Shown piece by piece: positions 35,737 to 45,149 of a stretch of DNA of 64,000 nucleotides. Positions within the stretch are counted from its first letter, which is position 1, and every line of letters begins with the position of its first letter. Made by a program: the position numbers and the translations under genes. The notes under the pieces were generated by a model, which saw only the letters and a list, made by a program, of their open reading frames with translations, had not been told where the DNA came from and did no database searches. This DNA is from Lachnospiraceae bacterium. Lineage in GTDB: Bacteria > Bacillota > Clostridia > Lachnospirales > Lachnospiraceae. The stretch spans positions 1 through 64,000 of the forward strand of contig JAJQCQ010000080.1 in assembly GCA_021202635.1 (NCBI GenBank), in the 5' to 3' direction.

Positions 35737-36981
35737 TTAATCCCTCAGCTGCGGATTGAATACCTGGTCAAGCCCTGTATTCATCAGGTTCAGCGAGAAT
35801 GAAATCAGTGTAATGGTGAGAACTACCGGGAAATACGCCCACCAGGAGCCGTTCAGATGAGCGGAATAGGCCGTCGCCCAGTTCATCATCAGTCCCAGTG
35901 TCGCCGTGGTCGATGTGGATGGCCCAAGGCCGAGCATCGACAGCTGCGCTTCCGAAAGAATTCCCGACGAAATCTGCAGGATCAGTGCCATCACAACATA
36001 AGAAGCTACATAGGGCAAAATATCCGTCACCACAATCCGGAACATGCTGTGTCCGGACAGCTTGGAGAGATTCACATGGTCGCGGTTCCGCAGAGAAATC
36101 ACCTGTGACCGTACAGAACGGCAGGTCCAGGTCCAGGAGGTCAGACCAATCACGACCGCAATCAATGTCGCGCCGCGCGCACTCTGATTCACCGAATAAG
36201 TAATAAGAATCAACAGCACAAACGATGGGATCACGGTAAACAGGTTCGTAATAAAGACAATAATGTTGTCAAAGGTGCCTCCGACATAACCGGAGAGCAG
36301 GCCGAGAGAAAGACCGATCAGGGTAGCTACCAGGCCGGCGATCAGGCCGATTCGAAGCGAAGTCGCTGTCGCATTCACCATTTCTGTCAGCACATCGCGC
36401 CCGAAATTGTCCGTGCCCAGAAGGAAGGTCTTCTTATTCGTCACATCGCTGACATTTACATACTCTTTCGTGCTGATGCTGTCAGACTCCTCCAGCTCAC
36501 CGTCCTCATTCTCCGAAGCGATGATCACGTCTGAATCATCCATCAGGCTTAAGATCGTATCATTGAGCCGGACATACGCCTTCTTGGCAGAGGAAGTCAG
36601 TCCCGACTGCGTCACGGAGGAATCATAGTTTTCCAGCCAGAGCTCCACAAGCTCATCATCGTCCGCCGCGTCCATATCCTCCTGCGACACGCCGCCATAC
36701 TTTACCAGCCAGGTGCGCATATCTTCTTTATTGGCATCCGTCAGCTGATCTGCAATATTGCTCACCGCCTCAATATTCAGAGTGTATGTTTTGGAGGTAA
36801 CTGTATCCTTAACGGAAACATAGGTACCGGGCTTGAAGAAATTGCCCTGTCCGATCATCGCCAGCGGATTTGCCGTAACAACCAGCGGATAGATGATCGT
36901 CGTCAGCAGAATCGCCATAAAAATCACAAACCCAACCACAAATCTGGGAGAGTGGAAAATATTTCTCAACGTATTTTTCAT
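35737..36981 (-). CDS. Opp/Dpp-type permease (DppC-like) with large extracytoplasmic insert
   Basis: The 414-residue permease is long for DppC (usually about 290-310). After the first helix (about 14-35) comes an insert of about 150 residues rich in Asp, Glu, Ser and Thr. The normal [15 protein letters not shown] motif then precedes five more helices and the coupling loop. The inserted part must face outside the membrane and could bind ligand or the binding protein. The gene is 15 bases after the DppB-like gene. Confidence 0.88.
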   Translation of the reverse strand: MKNTLRNIFHSPRFVVGFVIFMAILLTTIIYPLVVTANPLAMIGQGNFFKPGTYVSVKDTVTSKTYTLNIEAVSNIADQLTDANKEDMRTWLVKYGGVSQEDMDAADDDELVELWLENYDSSVTQSGLTSSAKKAYVRLNDTILSLMDDSDVIIASENEDGELEESDSISTKEYVNVSDVTNKKTFLLGTDNFGRDVLTEMVNATATSLRIGLIAGLVATLIGLSLGLLSGYVGGTFDNIIVFITNLFTVIPSFVLLILITYSVNQSARGATLIAVVIGLTSWTWTCRSVRSQVISLRNRDHVNLSKLSGHSMFRIVVTDILPYVASYVVMALILQISSGILSEAQLSMLGLGPSTSTTATLGLMMNWATAYSAHLNGSWWAYFPVVLTITLISFSLNLMNTGLDQVFNPQLRD

Positions 36982-36996
36982 ATCAATCCCTCCCTC

Positions 36997-38001
36997 TTAA
37001 TCCTGCTGCGCTGCTTTCACACGCGGGTCGATGATGCCATAGATAATCTCCACAAACAGATTTGCCAGCAGAACCATGATCGTGATCACCAGTGTGCAGG
37101 CAGAAAGCAGAGGATAATCGTTACCGGTGATCGCGCTCACCATCGCGGTGCCGATGCCGGGGTAGCTGAAAATCGTCTCTGCCACCAGTGCGCCGCCCAT
37201 CATCGTACCGAGGGACATCGCCAGACCTGTGATCTGCGGGAGCATCGCGTTGCGGAATACATAGCCGACAATCTTCGTATCCTTAATGCCCAGAAAACGG
37301 GCGTACTTCACATAATCGGCGTTCAGTTCATAGATGGACATCGAGCGCATGCCGATCGCCTGCCCGCCAATCGTAATAAGTACGATGGACCAGAACGGAA
37401 GCTGGTAATGGACAAATACCGACCACACAAAGGACAGACTCATATTCGGAATCAGATCATACCCGTAGGCGCCGCTTGCCGGAAGCCACCCCAGCTGCAC
37501 ACTGAAAACCACCAGCAGGACAATCGCCATACCGAAAGCTGGAACATTGCTCAGGAACATAAACGCGGGCAGGATCGCCTTGTCGAAAACACCCTTCATG
37601 TAAGCGGCTACTGCGCCAAGGATATTGCCGAGCAGCCAGCCCACGATAATCGCCGGCAGCTGCAGCGCCAGCGTCCACCCGATGGAGGAAGCCAGAATAT
37701 CCGAAACCGTCCTCGGATACTGGCTGAAGGAAACGCCGAAATCTCCGTGCAGCGCTCCCTGTACCCATTTGATAAACTGGACATATAGCGGCTTGTCAAT
37801 GCCAAATGTCTCTATGTATTGTTCATAAACCTTCTGAATCGCTGTAGCATCCGTCATGCCGCTTACAGATTTTCCCATGATGGCGGAAACCGGGTCGCCC
37901 GGCATCAGCCGTGGAAGCAGGAAATTTAATACGACGGCAATCACCAGTGTGACCAGATACCAGATGATCTTCTGGCCAAAATATTTCTTATAGCCTTTCA
38001 T
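36997..38001 (-). CDS. Opp/Dpp-type permease (DppB-like)
   Basis: The 334-residue protein has the DppB layout: first helix near 12-30 followed by RLMPGDPV, an extracytoplasmic segment, [12 protein letters not shown], then five helices. The coupling loop [17 protein letters not shown] (near 230) contacts the ATPases. Length fits the family. It is first after the binding-protein gene and a terminator-like attenuator. Confidence 0.9.
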   Translation of the reverse strand: MKGYKKYFGQKIIWYLVTLVIAVVLNFLLPRLMPGDPVSAIMGKSVSGMTDATAIQKVYEQYIETFGIDKPLYVQFIKWVQGALHGDFGVSFSQYPRTVSDILASSIGWTLALQLPAIIVGWLLGNILGAVAAYMKGVFDKAILPAFMFLSNVPAFGMAIVLLVVFSVQLGWLPASGAYGYDLIPNMSLSFVWSVFVHYQLPFWSIVLITIGGQAIGMRSMSIYELNADYVKYARFLGIKDTKIVGYVFRNAMLPQITGLAMSLGTMMGGALVAETIFSYPGIGTAMVSAITGNDYPLLSACTLVITIMVLLANLFVEIIYGIIDPRVKAAQQD

Positions 38002-38048
38002 ATATCCTCACCTCATCTTCTGCCATAAAACAGTCGTTTCAATATGGC

Positions 38049-38074
38049 AAAAGGCCGGGAAACACGTCCCGGCC
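38049..38074 (-). terminator. Terminator-like attenuator between binding protein and permeases
   Basis: GGCCGGGA (38053-38060) pairs with TCCCGGCC (38067-38074); on the minus strand TTTT follows. It lies after the binding-protein gene and should leave more mRNA for it than for the permease and ATPase genes. Confidence 0.8.
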
Positions 38075-38196
38075 TCTCCACTTTATACCTGTCTCATGTT
38101 TTATGAAATCTTATGTTCTTTACCGATCATATACTCTTCCGATCACAGCCGGATCAGACATGCCCTACGGCAGTCACACGGCTGCAGAAATGCGGA

Positions 38197-40008
38197 TTAC
38201 TCCAGCTCCTCTACCAGAACCAGGTTGTAAAGGGCTGCAATGCCATAGCCATCTGTACAATCTGTCGGCGGGATATTAGAACCATCCTCATACATCGGAT
38301 ATCCGGTCCATACGGACTCGTTTACGGTATAGAACAGCTGCGGACGATACATCAAAGCCACAGAAGGAACATCCGTCAGATAAATCTCGTTCAGTCTTGT
38401 ATAGTACTCGATCAGCTGATCATTATCAGTGGTAACCGCGATCGCGTCAAGAATTTCATCTGCCTCGTCATTTCTGTACTTGCCCCAGTTACCGCTGGTG
38501 TTGTACTCCAGGTCTGCGTAGGTGCTGCTCAGGAACTGCATGCAGCGGATCCACGGGCATACGATCGAAGAGCCTGACGGGGAGTTCATGATCAGCTGGA
38601 AGTTGCCGCTGTACAGATCATCATAGAATACAGAAGCGTCCGGATAATAGGTCTCTACCTGGATACCGATCTCATTTGCACACTGCGCTACGATCTCCAG
38701 GGAAGCCTGCCAGTCTGTCCAGCCGGTCGGGCACTCTACGGTGAAGGAAAGCGGAGAACCATTGTATTCGCGAACGCCATCGCCGTCGGAATCCACGATT
38801 CCTGCCTCATCGAGAACTGCGATCGCACCATCGATGTCATTGCTCGCCCACTGCAGGGAAGCAATCGTATCGGCATCAATCAAAGCCTGCTCGCCGTCTG
38901 TCGGGTTCATCGTCGAACGCGGCACATCATCAAAGCTCGGGGACTGATTGGACATCGCGGAGGAGCGGATCTGCTCATAATCGATCGCCATGGCAATCGC
39001 CTTGCGGACTGCTACCTGATCCAGACCTTCCACCTCTGTGTTGAACCACAGGGACGGCATGGTCGCTGCCATGTTGTAAGGCTCTTCATCAATGTAGGTG
39101 GTGATCGGCAGGCCGTCTACTTCCCACAAATCCTGTACGTTCGTCGTGAACTGCTGGGAAACGTCTACCTCACCTGCACGCAGAGCGGTGTCGCCGCCGG
39201 CATTATCCGCATAGATCGTGTGAGCGATATAGGTCGGTGCCGGAAGGCATCCCCACATGGACTCTGCCTGGCCCCAGTAATTATCGTCGCGGATAAATAC
39301 AACCTTCTGGTCGTCATCAAAATATTTCAGATACGGGCCGGACCCTACAAAATCTTCCATCGTATCGGTCTTCATGTCAGCAAGCGTCTCGCATCTGGCT
39401 TCTACGGTCTGCAGATAAGCTTCCTGCATGATATACATCTGCTGCGTATACCGCAGGATCATCATGTAATTCGCCGCTATACCGTCATCGTTCATAACAC
39501 TGTTCATCTGAACGGTATAGTCATCCGTCGCTTCCATAGAAGAAACATAATTAATGATATCAAGGCCGATGGAAGACTCACAGTTTACGTGATAGTTAAA
39601 GGTAGCCACAACATCCGCCGCCGTCACAGCCGTGCCGTCGCTCCAGTGTGCGTCCTGATTCAGGTGTACGATCAGCGCCGACATATTGTCATCCGCCCAT
39701 TCATAGTCGGTCGCAAGCAGTCCGTACAGCTGGCCGTCCAGCATATTGTACATAAACAGTGTCTCATAGAGCAGTGTACGGGAAGAATCTCCCTGCATGA
39801 TGCCCATCGCGTTATTCGCATTCGGGTCCATCGGGTTCCAGCTCGCGATCGTACCCCACTGCTGACCTGAGAAATAAAGTGTCTCATTCCGCGGCGTAGA
39901 ACCGTCTGACTCAGAAGCCATCACCGGCATACCTAACACGCCTGCCATCGCCATGCTGGCCGCACCGGCCGCCGTTCCTTTTAAAAAGTCCCTACGAGTA
40001 ATTTTCAT
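38197..40008 (-). CDS. Family 5 solute-binding protein with Tat signal, probable oligosaccharide binder
   Basis: The 603-residue protein begins MKITRRDFLKGTAAG, a twin-arginine signal, with cleavage near PVMASES (about 33) and no lipobox Cys. The mature part is an SBP_bac_5 (DppA/OppA) fold with motifs such as HWSDGTAVTAADVVATFNYH (about 110-130). Family 5 proteins of Thermotoga bind cellobiose or mannobiose though named for peptides. Next to GH1, GH2 and CE2 genes, the same is likely here. The start has AGGAGG upstream. The 332-base gap upstream is AT-rich; apart from a hairpin at 40280 no clear promoter was fixed. Confidence 0.88.
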   Translation of the reverse strand: MKITRRDFLKGTAAGAASMAMAGVLGMPVMASESDGSTPRNETLYFSGQQWGTIASWNPMDPNANNAMGIMQGDSSRTLLYETLFMYNMLDGQLYGLLATDYEWADDNMSALIVHLNQDAHWSDGTAVTAADVVATFNYHVNCESSIGLDIINYVSSMEATDDYTVQMNSVMNDDGIAANYMMILRYTQQMYIMQEAYLQTVEARCETLADMKTDTMEDFVGSGPYLKYFDDDQKVVFIRDDNYWGQAESMWGCLPAPTYIAHTIYADNAGGDTALRAGEVDVSQQFTTNVQDLWEVDGLPITTYIDEEPYNMAATMPSLWFNTEVEGLDQVAVRKAIAMAIDYEQIRSSAMSNQSPSFDDVPRSTMNPTDGEQALIDADTIASLQWASNDIDGAIAVLDEAGIVDSDGDGVREYNGSPLSFTVECPTGWTDWQASLEIVAQCANEIGIQVETYYPDASVFYDDLYSGNFQLIMNSPSGSSIVCPWIRCMQFLSSTYADLEYNTSGNWGKYRNDEADEILDAIAVTTDNDQLIEYYTRLNEIYLTDVPSVALMYRPQLFYTVNESVWTGYPMYEDGSNIPPTDCTDGYGIAALYNLVLVEELE

Positions 40009-40279
40009 TCTGTATCCTCCTTTTTCATGTGGGAATAATTTATGCAACTTTCGTTCCTTGCATATCTCCAACAATAAAGTCATGATACAGCACTTTTCAC
40101 AAAAAATCAGGCTGTTTCTTTTTTTTAGATATTTTGCTATTTTTGTTTTTGTCTCTCTGAAATTTTAATATGCATATCGATCAGAAATTCACTGCGGTTT
40201 TTTGCGCATATTAACATTTTTGAGTTCTCAATTCAGATCGATACGCAACAGGGCCGATTACAGCTCCCACTACGTTTTC

Positions 40280-40312
40280 AACCCGACCACGCAGCAAGTA
40301 CGCAGCCGGGTT
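40280..40312. repeat. Hairpin after the CE2 gene
   Basis: AACCCG (40280-40285) pairs with CGGGTT (40307-40312), with GACCACGCAGC inside that resembles the loop of the palindrome at 53823-53880, and GACCAGTCACG just after. It may be a decayed GGTCACA-type element or the terminator of the CE2 operon. Confidence 0.35.
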
Positions 40313-40340
40313 ATGACCAGTCACGATTGCCTCATATACG

Positions 40341-41450
40341 TCATGACCACAGACGGTCCGAAAGACTCTCAATAAAGCCTCCCAGCTCCAGCGCCATGTT
40401 CATCGCTTCCGGCACGCGGATATGTCCGGGCGTCCCTCTCCCATTCTCTTCAAACAGGAAATGGACGATCTTCGGGTCATTCAGTTCGGCGCAGACACGC
40501 CCGATGCTGCGGTCCCAGCTGGGATGATGTTCTAAAATCGTTGTCATCAGCACGATCCACGCGTCCGGATAAATCCTCCGCAGTGATTCGATCCAGGCCT
40601 TATAATGAGCTCGCCAGGCAATCGCCTGCTCCCCATGTTCCTCTTCCTTCATAAAATCAAACGGGTAAGCGTCATTCTGCCCCACCGCAGCCACAACAAC
40701 CTGCGGGGTAAAGCGCGCGAAATTCCAGCGCTCCATTCGTCCGGACGGCAAAGCTCCTTCCTCCGGGTAAAAATAAACTTTATCGTAGCAGCTCTCCATA
40801 CCAACCGTGCTTCCGTCAGACAGCTGCATATATCCGAGGCCATCCATCATCGCGATACCGCCATGCGCCACGATATGCGCCTGCGCGTGCAGCCGCCTTG
40901 CCGTCGCCCAGGCATAAGAAAAATAGGAATTGTTGTACTCGCCGCTGCTCGGCGGATCAGGCATCCCGCAAAAGGAAACCGCCTCCGATACCTCCCCGGC
41001 AGTCACGGAATCCCCGTAAAACTCAATCTTTTTCCCCGGCAATGGGCGAAGCCGCCCAACCTTCGCGCCGTCTTCCAGCAAAAAGCCAAGGAACCGGTAC
41101 TCGTGACACTGATCCATCCGTTTAAAAAACGTCACAATGTGCTCTGTCTCCTTATCCAGATTTTCCGCCAGCAGTAGCGTTACCGGTTCGTCGTCCTTTT
41201 CAATCCCGATGCTGCGCTGCTCCTGATCGACCAGCACCCCTACCCGGGAATCATTCCATCGTCTGTGGTTCACCACCACCGCCCGGAGAGAGGAGGAACC
41301 GGAAAACGCAATCCTTACAAAGCTGCCGGGCTGCACAAAGACCGGCTCATGCGGATTCGTATCGTCAATCCTGCCGCAGTAAAGCAATTCGTCGTGCGCC
41401 GGATCCACCAGGCGCTCCTTCCCGGAGTCAAATGTTATGAAATCTGTCAT
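40341..41450 (-). CDS. CE2-like acetyl esterase (jelly roll plus SGNH hydrolase)
   Basis: The 369-residue protein has an N-terminal beta-sandwich (about 1-135) followed by an SGNH domain. The Ser lies in YGDSVTAG near 147, GQNDAY near 257 holds the oxyanion Asn, and the His in GTPGHIRV near 342. This order (jelly roll first) matches carbohydrate esterase family 2, which removes acetyl groups from xylan or mannan oligosaccharides. No signal peptide is present, so it acts on imported sugars. It lies after the CUT1 permease genes and has AAAGGAG at its start. Roseburia mannan loci have a comparable CE2 gene. Confidence 0.8.
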   Translation of the reverse strand: MTDFITFDSGKERLVDPAHDELLYCGRIDDTNPHEPVFVQPGSFVRIAFSGSSSLRAVVVNHRRWNDSRVGVLVDQEQRSIGIEKDDEPVTLLLAENLDKETEHIVTFFKRMDQCHEYRFLGFLLEDGAKVGRLRPLPGKKIEFYGDSVTAGEVSEAVSFCGMPDPPSSGEYNNSYFSYAWATARRLHAQAHIVAHGGIAMMDGLGYMQLSDGSTVGMESCYDKVYFYPEEGALPSGRMERWNFARFTPQVVVAAVGQNDAYPFDFMKEEEHGEQAIAWRAHYKAWIESLRRIYPDAWIVLMTTILEHHPSWDRSIGRVCAELNDPKIVHFLFEENGRGTPGHIRVPEAMNMALELGGFIESLSDRLWS

Positions 41451-41565
41451 TTTGTCTTATCTCCTTTTTTCATTTTTATAATAAGAACAGCCCGGCGGTC
41501 TTTTCATCACCAGGCTATTCTATGAGGAAATTATTATGAAAGAAAAAACGCAATTTTACTTTGTC

Positions 41566-42429
41566 TTAGCCCTTCACGCCGCCAAGCGCCACACCGGCTA
41601 CGATGTACTTGGAGAGAATCAGGTAGACAATTACCAGCGGAATGATGGCCACGAACAGTCCTACGTATACCACGCCATAGTCGGTACGGAACTGGTTGGA
41701 GCTCAGCAGCTGCACGAACATAGGCAGTGTCTTTTTGGAGTCTGTGGTCAGGATGACCGTCGGGGTAAACAGGTTGTTCCACTGTGCGATAAACTGGAAG
41801 ATTGCCTGTGTCGCTACCGCCGGCTTCAGGATCGGCAGAACAACTCTGTTGAAGGTACGCAGTTCACCGGAGCCATCGATGCGGGCTGCCTCGATCATCT
41901 CGATCGAAAGGATACTCTCCATATATTGCTTCATGAAGAAAACGACCGTCGGCGCCGCGATCGTCGGGATGATCAGCGGAATATACGTATCAATCAGACC
42001 CAGCTGTAACATAAACCGATAAAAACCAATGATGGAAATCTGGCTCGGCACCATCATGACTGCCATGATAAACGCCCACGCATACTTTTTCATCTTGAAG
42101 TCATACACATGCACGCCATAGGCGGTCATGGATGAAAAGTACACAGAAAGAATCGTGCCCGGCACTGTGATCGTCAGCGAGTTCAGACAGGCCTTCTGTA
42201 ACGTAATCTGCATGCCGTTCTGCTTCGCCAGCAGGTTCTTCCAGTTCTCCAGGAAGTGAGTGGACGGAATCAGGGACAGGCCGGACTGAATCGCCTCGGA
42301 CGTTCTGGTTGCGTTCATACACAGGATCAGAAACGGCAGCAGGGAGATGCAGCAAAAAATAATGCAAATAATCGTCCGAAATATTCTCTGATTTCTCAAG
42401 TGGCGCAAATAGCTGTCTTTATACTGCAT
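41566..42429 (-). CDS. Carbohydrate ABC importer permease, MalG type
   Basis: The 287-residue protein has six helices and coupling loop EAARIDGSGELRTFN near residue 185. It ends AGVALGGVKG like other MalG-type permeases. The start codon overlaps the stop of the MalF-type gene by one base. It forms the channel with that partner; the ATPase must come from elsewhere. Confidence 0.9.
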   Translation of the reverse strand: MQYKDSYLRHLRNQRIFRTIICIIFCCISLLPFLILCMNATRTSEAIQSGLSLIPSTHFLENWKNLLAKQNGMQITLQKACLNSLTITVPGTILSVYFSSMTAYGVHVYDFKMKKYAWAFIMAVMMVPSQISIIGFYRFMLQLGLIDTYIPLIIPTIAAPTVVFFMKQYMESILSIEMIEAARIDGSGELRTFNRVVLPILKPAVATQAIFQFIAQWNNLFTPTVILTTDSKKTLPMFVQLLSSNQFRTDYGVVYVGLFVAIIPLVIVYLILSKYIVAGVALGGVKG

Positions 42430-43406
42430 TATTTCGCACCTGCCTTTCTTCTCTGTTTCTCAAGCTTTTTCAGCTTCTTCTCTTCCTTATCACCCATTGT
42501 GGCAAAGAGCAGCAGGCTGACAATCAAAGTAATCACAAACAGGAATACGGATACCGCCGCTGCTTTTCCTACATCGCTGTTGTACAGTCGCATGATATAC
42601 ATGGCCATGGTCGTCGTCATATCATTCGGCAGACCCTTCAGACCCGTCTCAGTTACGTTGAACAGAGCCGGGATATCGTACATCTGCAGACCACCGATTG
42701 CGGAGGTTACCAGGGTGTACAGCATAATCGGCCTCAACAGCGGCAGCGTGATGTCGGTAAACTTTCTCCAGCCTCCCGCGCCGTCGATATCGGCCGCTTC
42801 ATAAAGGCCGGGGTCAATGCCCAGCACACCGGAAATCAGCAGGATGGACGTATTACCATACCACATCCACCACAGAATCAGAGAGATCAGTCCGCGGCTG
42901 CCCGCTACGCTTGACATAAAATCAAAATTCTCAGATAACAGTCCGATGCTCTTCAGAGCAAGGGTAATCGGTCCATACTGGGAAAACAGGTTCTTAAACA
43001 GGACGGATACCGACGCCGCCGTAATCACGCTCGGCAGATATATGATAACCTTGATGGCACCGGTTCCCTTGATCTTTACTTTCGTATCGGTCAGCCAGAC
43101 TGCCATCAGAAGGGAAACCAGAATCTGCGGAACAAAGTTGCAGCCCCACATCACAAGGGTATTTTTCAGATATTGGAGTACATACGCACGCTCACCGGCC
43201 GCCAATCCGAAAATATTGAGGAAATTCTGAATGCCGGCAAAGCTGATTACCTCACGCCCGTTACGCTTATAATATGACAGGGTGCTGTAATAAAATGTAC
43301 TGATTAAAGGATACAGTTGAAAAATGATATAGGTAATGAAAAATGGCGCGATAAACAGATAGCCATATTTTCCATATGTAACTTTCTTCTTTTTGTTCTT
43401 TTTCAT
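42429..43406 (-). CDS. Carbohydrate ABC importer permease, MalF type
   Basis: The 325-residue protein has a Lys-rich start (MKKNKKKKVTYG), six helices and coupling loop YEAADIDGAGGWRKF near 225. The C-terminal tail is highly basic and probably cytoplasmic. It follows the binding-protein gene after a stem-loop at 43445-43477 and is translationally coupled to the MalG-type gene. Confidence 0.9.
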   Translation of the reverse strand: MKKNKKKKVTYGKYGYLFIAPFFITYIIFQLYPLISTFYYSTLSYYKRNGREVISFAGIQNFLNIFGLAAGERAYVLQYLKNTLVMWGCNFVPQILVSLLMAVWLTDTKVKIKGTGAIKVIIYLPSVITAASVSVLFKNLFSQYGPITLALKSIGLLSENFDFMSSVAGSRGLISLILWWMWYGNTSILLISGVLGIDPGLYEAADIDGAGGWRKFTDITLPLLRPIMLYTLVTSAIGGLQMYDIPALFNVTETGLKGLPNDMTTTMAMYIMRLYNSDVGKAAAVSVFLFVITLIVSLLLFATMGDKEEKKLKKLEKQRRKAGAK

Positions 43407-43444
43407 AATACCTCCGTCCTAAGGTATAACCTATAGTAAAGAAT

Positions 43445-43477
43445 GTGCTGCTCCTTCTTTTTAAGAAGAAGCAGCAC
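43445..43477 (-). terminator. Stem-loop after the sugar-binding-protein gene
   Basis: GTGCTGC (43445-43451) pairs with GCAGCAC (43471-43477), and the stem continues to CTTCTT/AAGAAG around a three-base loop. On the minus strand ATTCTTTA follows. It probably reduces transcription into the permease genes and stabilises the upstream message. Confidence 0.65.
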
Positions 43478-43543
43478 TCCATAACTCTATCAATTACCTT
43501 TTTTCGAAAACAGCGGGGAGCCGCTTTCCGAATCCGATACGGA

Positions 43544-44911
43544 TTACTCTACGCTCAGGTAGGAATAGGTATCATGGATGGATGCTGTCAGGTCAGCAAG
43601 TGCAGTCTCCAGATCCTTCTCACCAGTTGCATAAGCCTGGCACTCGGTATCGAGCAGAGACAGGATGGTCTGATCCTCAGCCGTTACGGTAGAAGCATCG
43701 ATCGCATCAGCCTTGTCATAGAAGAACTCGATGAAGTTCTGGCCAGCATCTGTGTACATATAGCCATTGCCGTCTGCGGAAGCGCCGCTCTCGATGATCT
43801 GCGCAATCGCCTCGGTGTTGTTTACATAGTCAGAGTTCTGCGCGTTGATCGCTACCATACCCTCTGTGTTGCAAGCCAGATACTGCATAATCAGAGCAGC
43901 CAGCTCGGTATCAGAGCAGCCAGTGGTAGCTGCCAGGCCTGTGCCGCCCCAGAAGCACTGCTCCTGTGCCGGAACAAGGATGGTCTGACCCTTCCATGTA
44001 GAGGAAAGGCTCCAGTATACGAACCACGGGCATCCGAAGTATGCAAGTGCTGCATTGCTCTCTGTGCCGTCGCCGTCCATGTTTGCATACCAGTCAGCGC
44101 TCCACTGAGAGGTATTGTAGGTCAGTTCTTCGTCATACAGAGTCTTCGCGGTCTCAAGGTATGTAGTAATGTTCTCATCCAGTGTGATCACATCGTTCTC
44201 ATCGTAGAAGCCAACCTCACGGGAGTTCATAAGGGATCTCTTGATCTCATCATAGCCGGAGAACAGCTTGCAGGTGCCGCCGGAAGCCTCGTTTACTTCA
44301 CGAGCCGTCTCAAGGATGGTGTCAAGATCTGCGAACTTCGCTGCGATCTCGTCCGGATCCGTTGTTCCAAGATAGGTAGCTGCCAGATCTGCACGTACTG
44401 CGTAGCAGCCCGGTGTTGCCTGCCAGAACAGAGCCTTTACATTGCCGTCATAGTCAGAGCCAAGGTCTACGTTGTACTGATACATATTTGCCATATCCTC
44501 ATCTGTGATGCCGATATCAGCAACATTCAGCAGCCAGTCGCTGTTGGTATACTTCTGCACATAGTCAACCTCAAGGCCCATCAGGTCCGGATACAGCTCG
44601 TTGCTCGGATCCTCAAGAACCGCGTCAAGTTTGGTCTGATAATAGTCAGAGCCACCGGTGTTTACGAATACGATTCTTGAATACTCATCCGGATATGCCT
44701 CTGCGAATACAGTGTCCAGGATGGTCTTGATATCATCGTTCCAGCCCCATACAACGAACGCGCCGTCTGCGGAAGCGTCACCAGTAACGGTGTTTTCCGG
44801 CTCAGTCTCTTCTTCAGCCAGTGCCGGAACTACGAACATGCTTGCTGCGATTGAGCTGGCTGCTACCGCTGCAGATCCACGCAGAAAATCTCTTCTGGAT
44901 ATTGTTCTCAT
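43544..44911 (-). CDS. Sugar-binding protein of a CUT1 importer, Tat signal
   Basis: The 455-residue protein begins MRTISRRDFLRGSAAV, a twin-arginine signal, with cleavage near PALAEEE (about 31), then an acidic linker and a family 1 solute-binding fold. No lipobox Cys is present. The start was set at 44911, with AAGGAGG upstream. The longer in-frame reading to 45148 is only translation of the 73-bp repeats and is rejected. It is followed by its two permeases and the CE2 esterase gene, so acetylated beta-manno- or xylo-oligosaccharides are plausible ligands. Confidence 0.88.
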   Translation of the reverse strand: MRTISRRDFLRGSAAVAASSIAASMFVVPALAEEETEPENTVTGDASADGAFVVWGWNDDIKTILDTVFAEAYPDEYSRIVFVNTGGSDYYQTKLDAVLEDPSNELYPDLMGLEVDYVQKYTNSDWLLNVADIGITDEDMANMYQYNVDLGSDYDGNVKALFWQATPGCYAVRADLAATYLGTTDPDEIAAKFADLDTILETAREVNEASGGTCKLFSGYDEIKRSLMNSREVGFYDENDVITLDENITTYLETAKTLYDEELTYNTSQWSADWYANMDGDGTESNAALAYFGCPWFVYWSLSSTWKGQTILVPAQEQCFWGGTGLAATTGCSDTELAALIMQYLACNTEGMVAINAQNSDYVNNTEAIAQIIESGASADGNGYMYTDAGQNFIEFFYDKADAIDASTVTAEDQTILSLLDTECQAYATGEKDLETALADLTASIHDTYSYLSVE

Positions 44912-44962
44912 TGTGATATTCCTCCTTAAATAATAAAGTGTTTGCTGTCGCGCGCATAAACC

Positions 44963-45122
44963 GCACACGACATATGGTAAGCCAGCCATTTGCAATCGCT
45001 TCGCGATGGGCTGGCCTTCGTCGTGTGCAAAGAACGCACACGACATTTGGTGAGCCAGCCATTTGCAATCGCCTTGCGATGGACTGGCCTTCGTCGTGCG
45101 CAAAGGACGCACACGACATATG
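44963..45122. repeat. 73-bp tandem palindromic repeat in front of the sugar-binding gene
   Basis: Units start with GCACACGAC at 44963, 45036 and 45109, exactly 73 bases apart; the third is partial. Each unit folds on itself: CACACGAC with GTCGTGTG outside, CCAGCCAT with a CTGG-containing arm, and ATCGC with GCGAT at the tip. The core matches, reversed, the palindrome inside the nuclease gene (280-325) and the one at 11531. It fills most of the 238-base gap between the LacI gene and the binding-protein start, so it lies in that gene's leader. Confidence 0.8.
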
Positions 45123-45149
45123 CTACGCGGACCATTCCGCGATAACAAT

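Noticed and set aside
33911-40008. Peptide importer
   Set aside because: Family names suggest peptides, but the neighbours are GH1, GH2 and CE2 genes and no peptidase is near, so an oligosaccharide importer is favoured. This is not proven.
44963-45122. CRISPR array
   Set aside because: The units are 73 bases of near-identical sequence with no unique spacers, they are self-complementary over their length, and no cas gene is near.
43445-45148. Plus-strand frame opposite the sugar-binding gene, and the N-terminal extension of that gene to 45148
   Set aside because: The antisense frame has no start signal or recognisable fold. The extension is only translation of the 73-bp repeats, and the real start at 44911 has AAGGAGG and a Tat signal.
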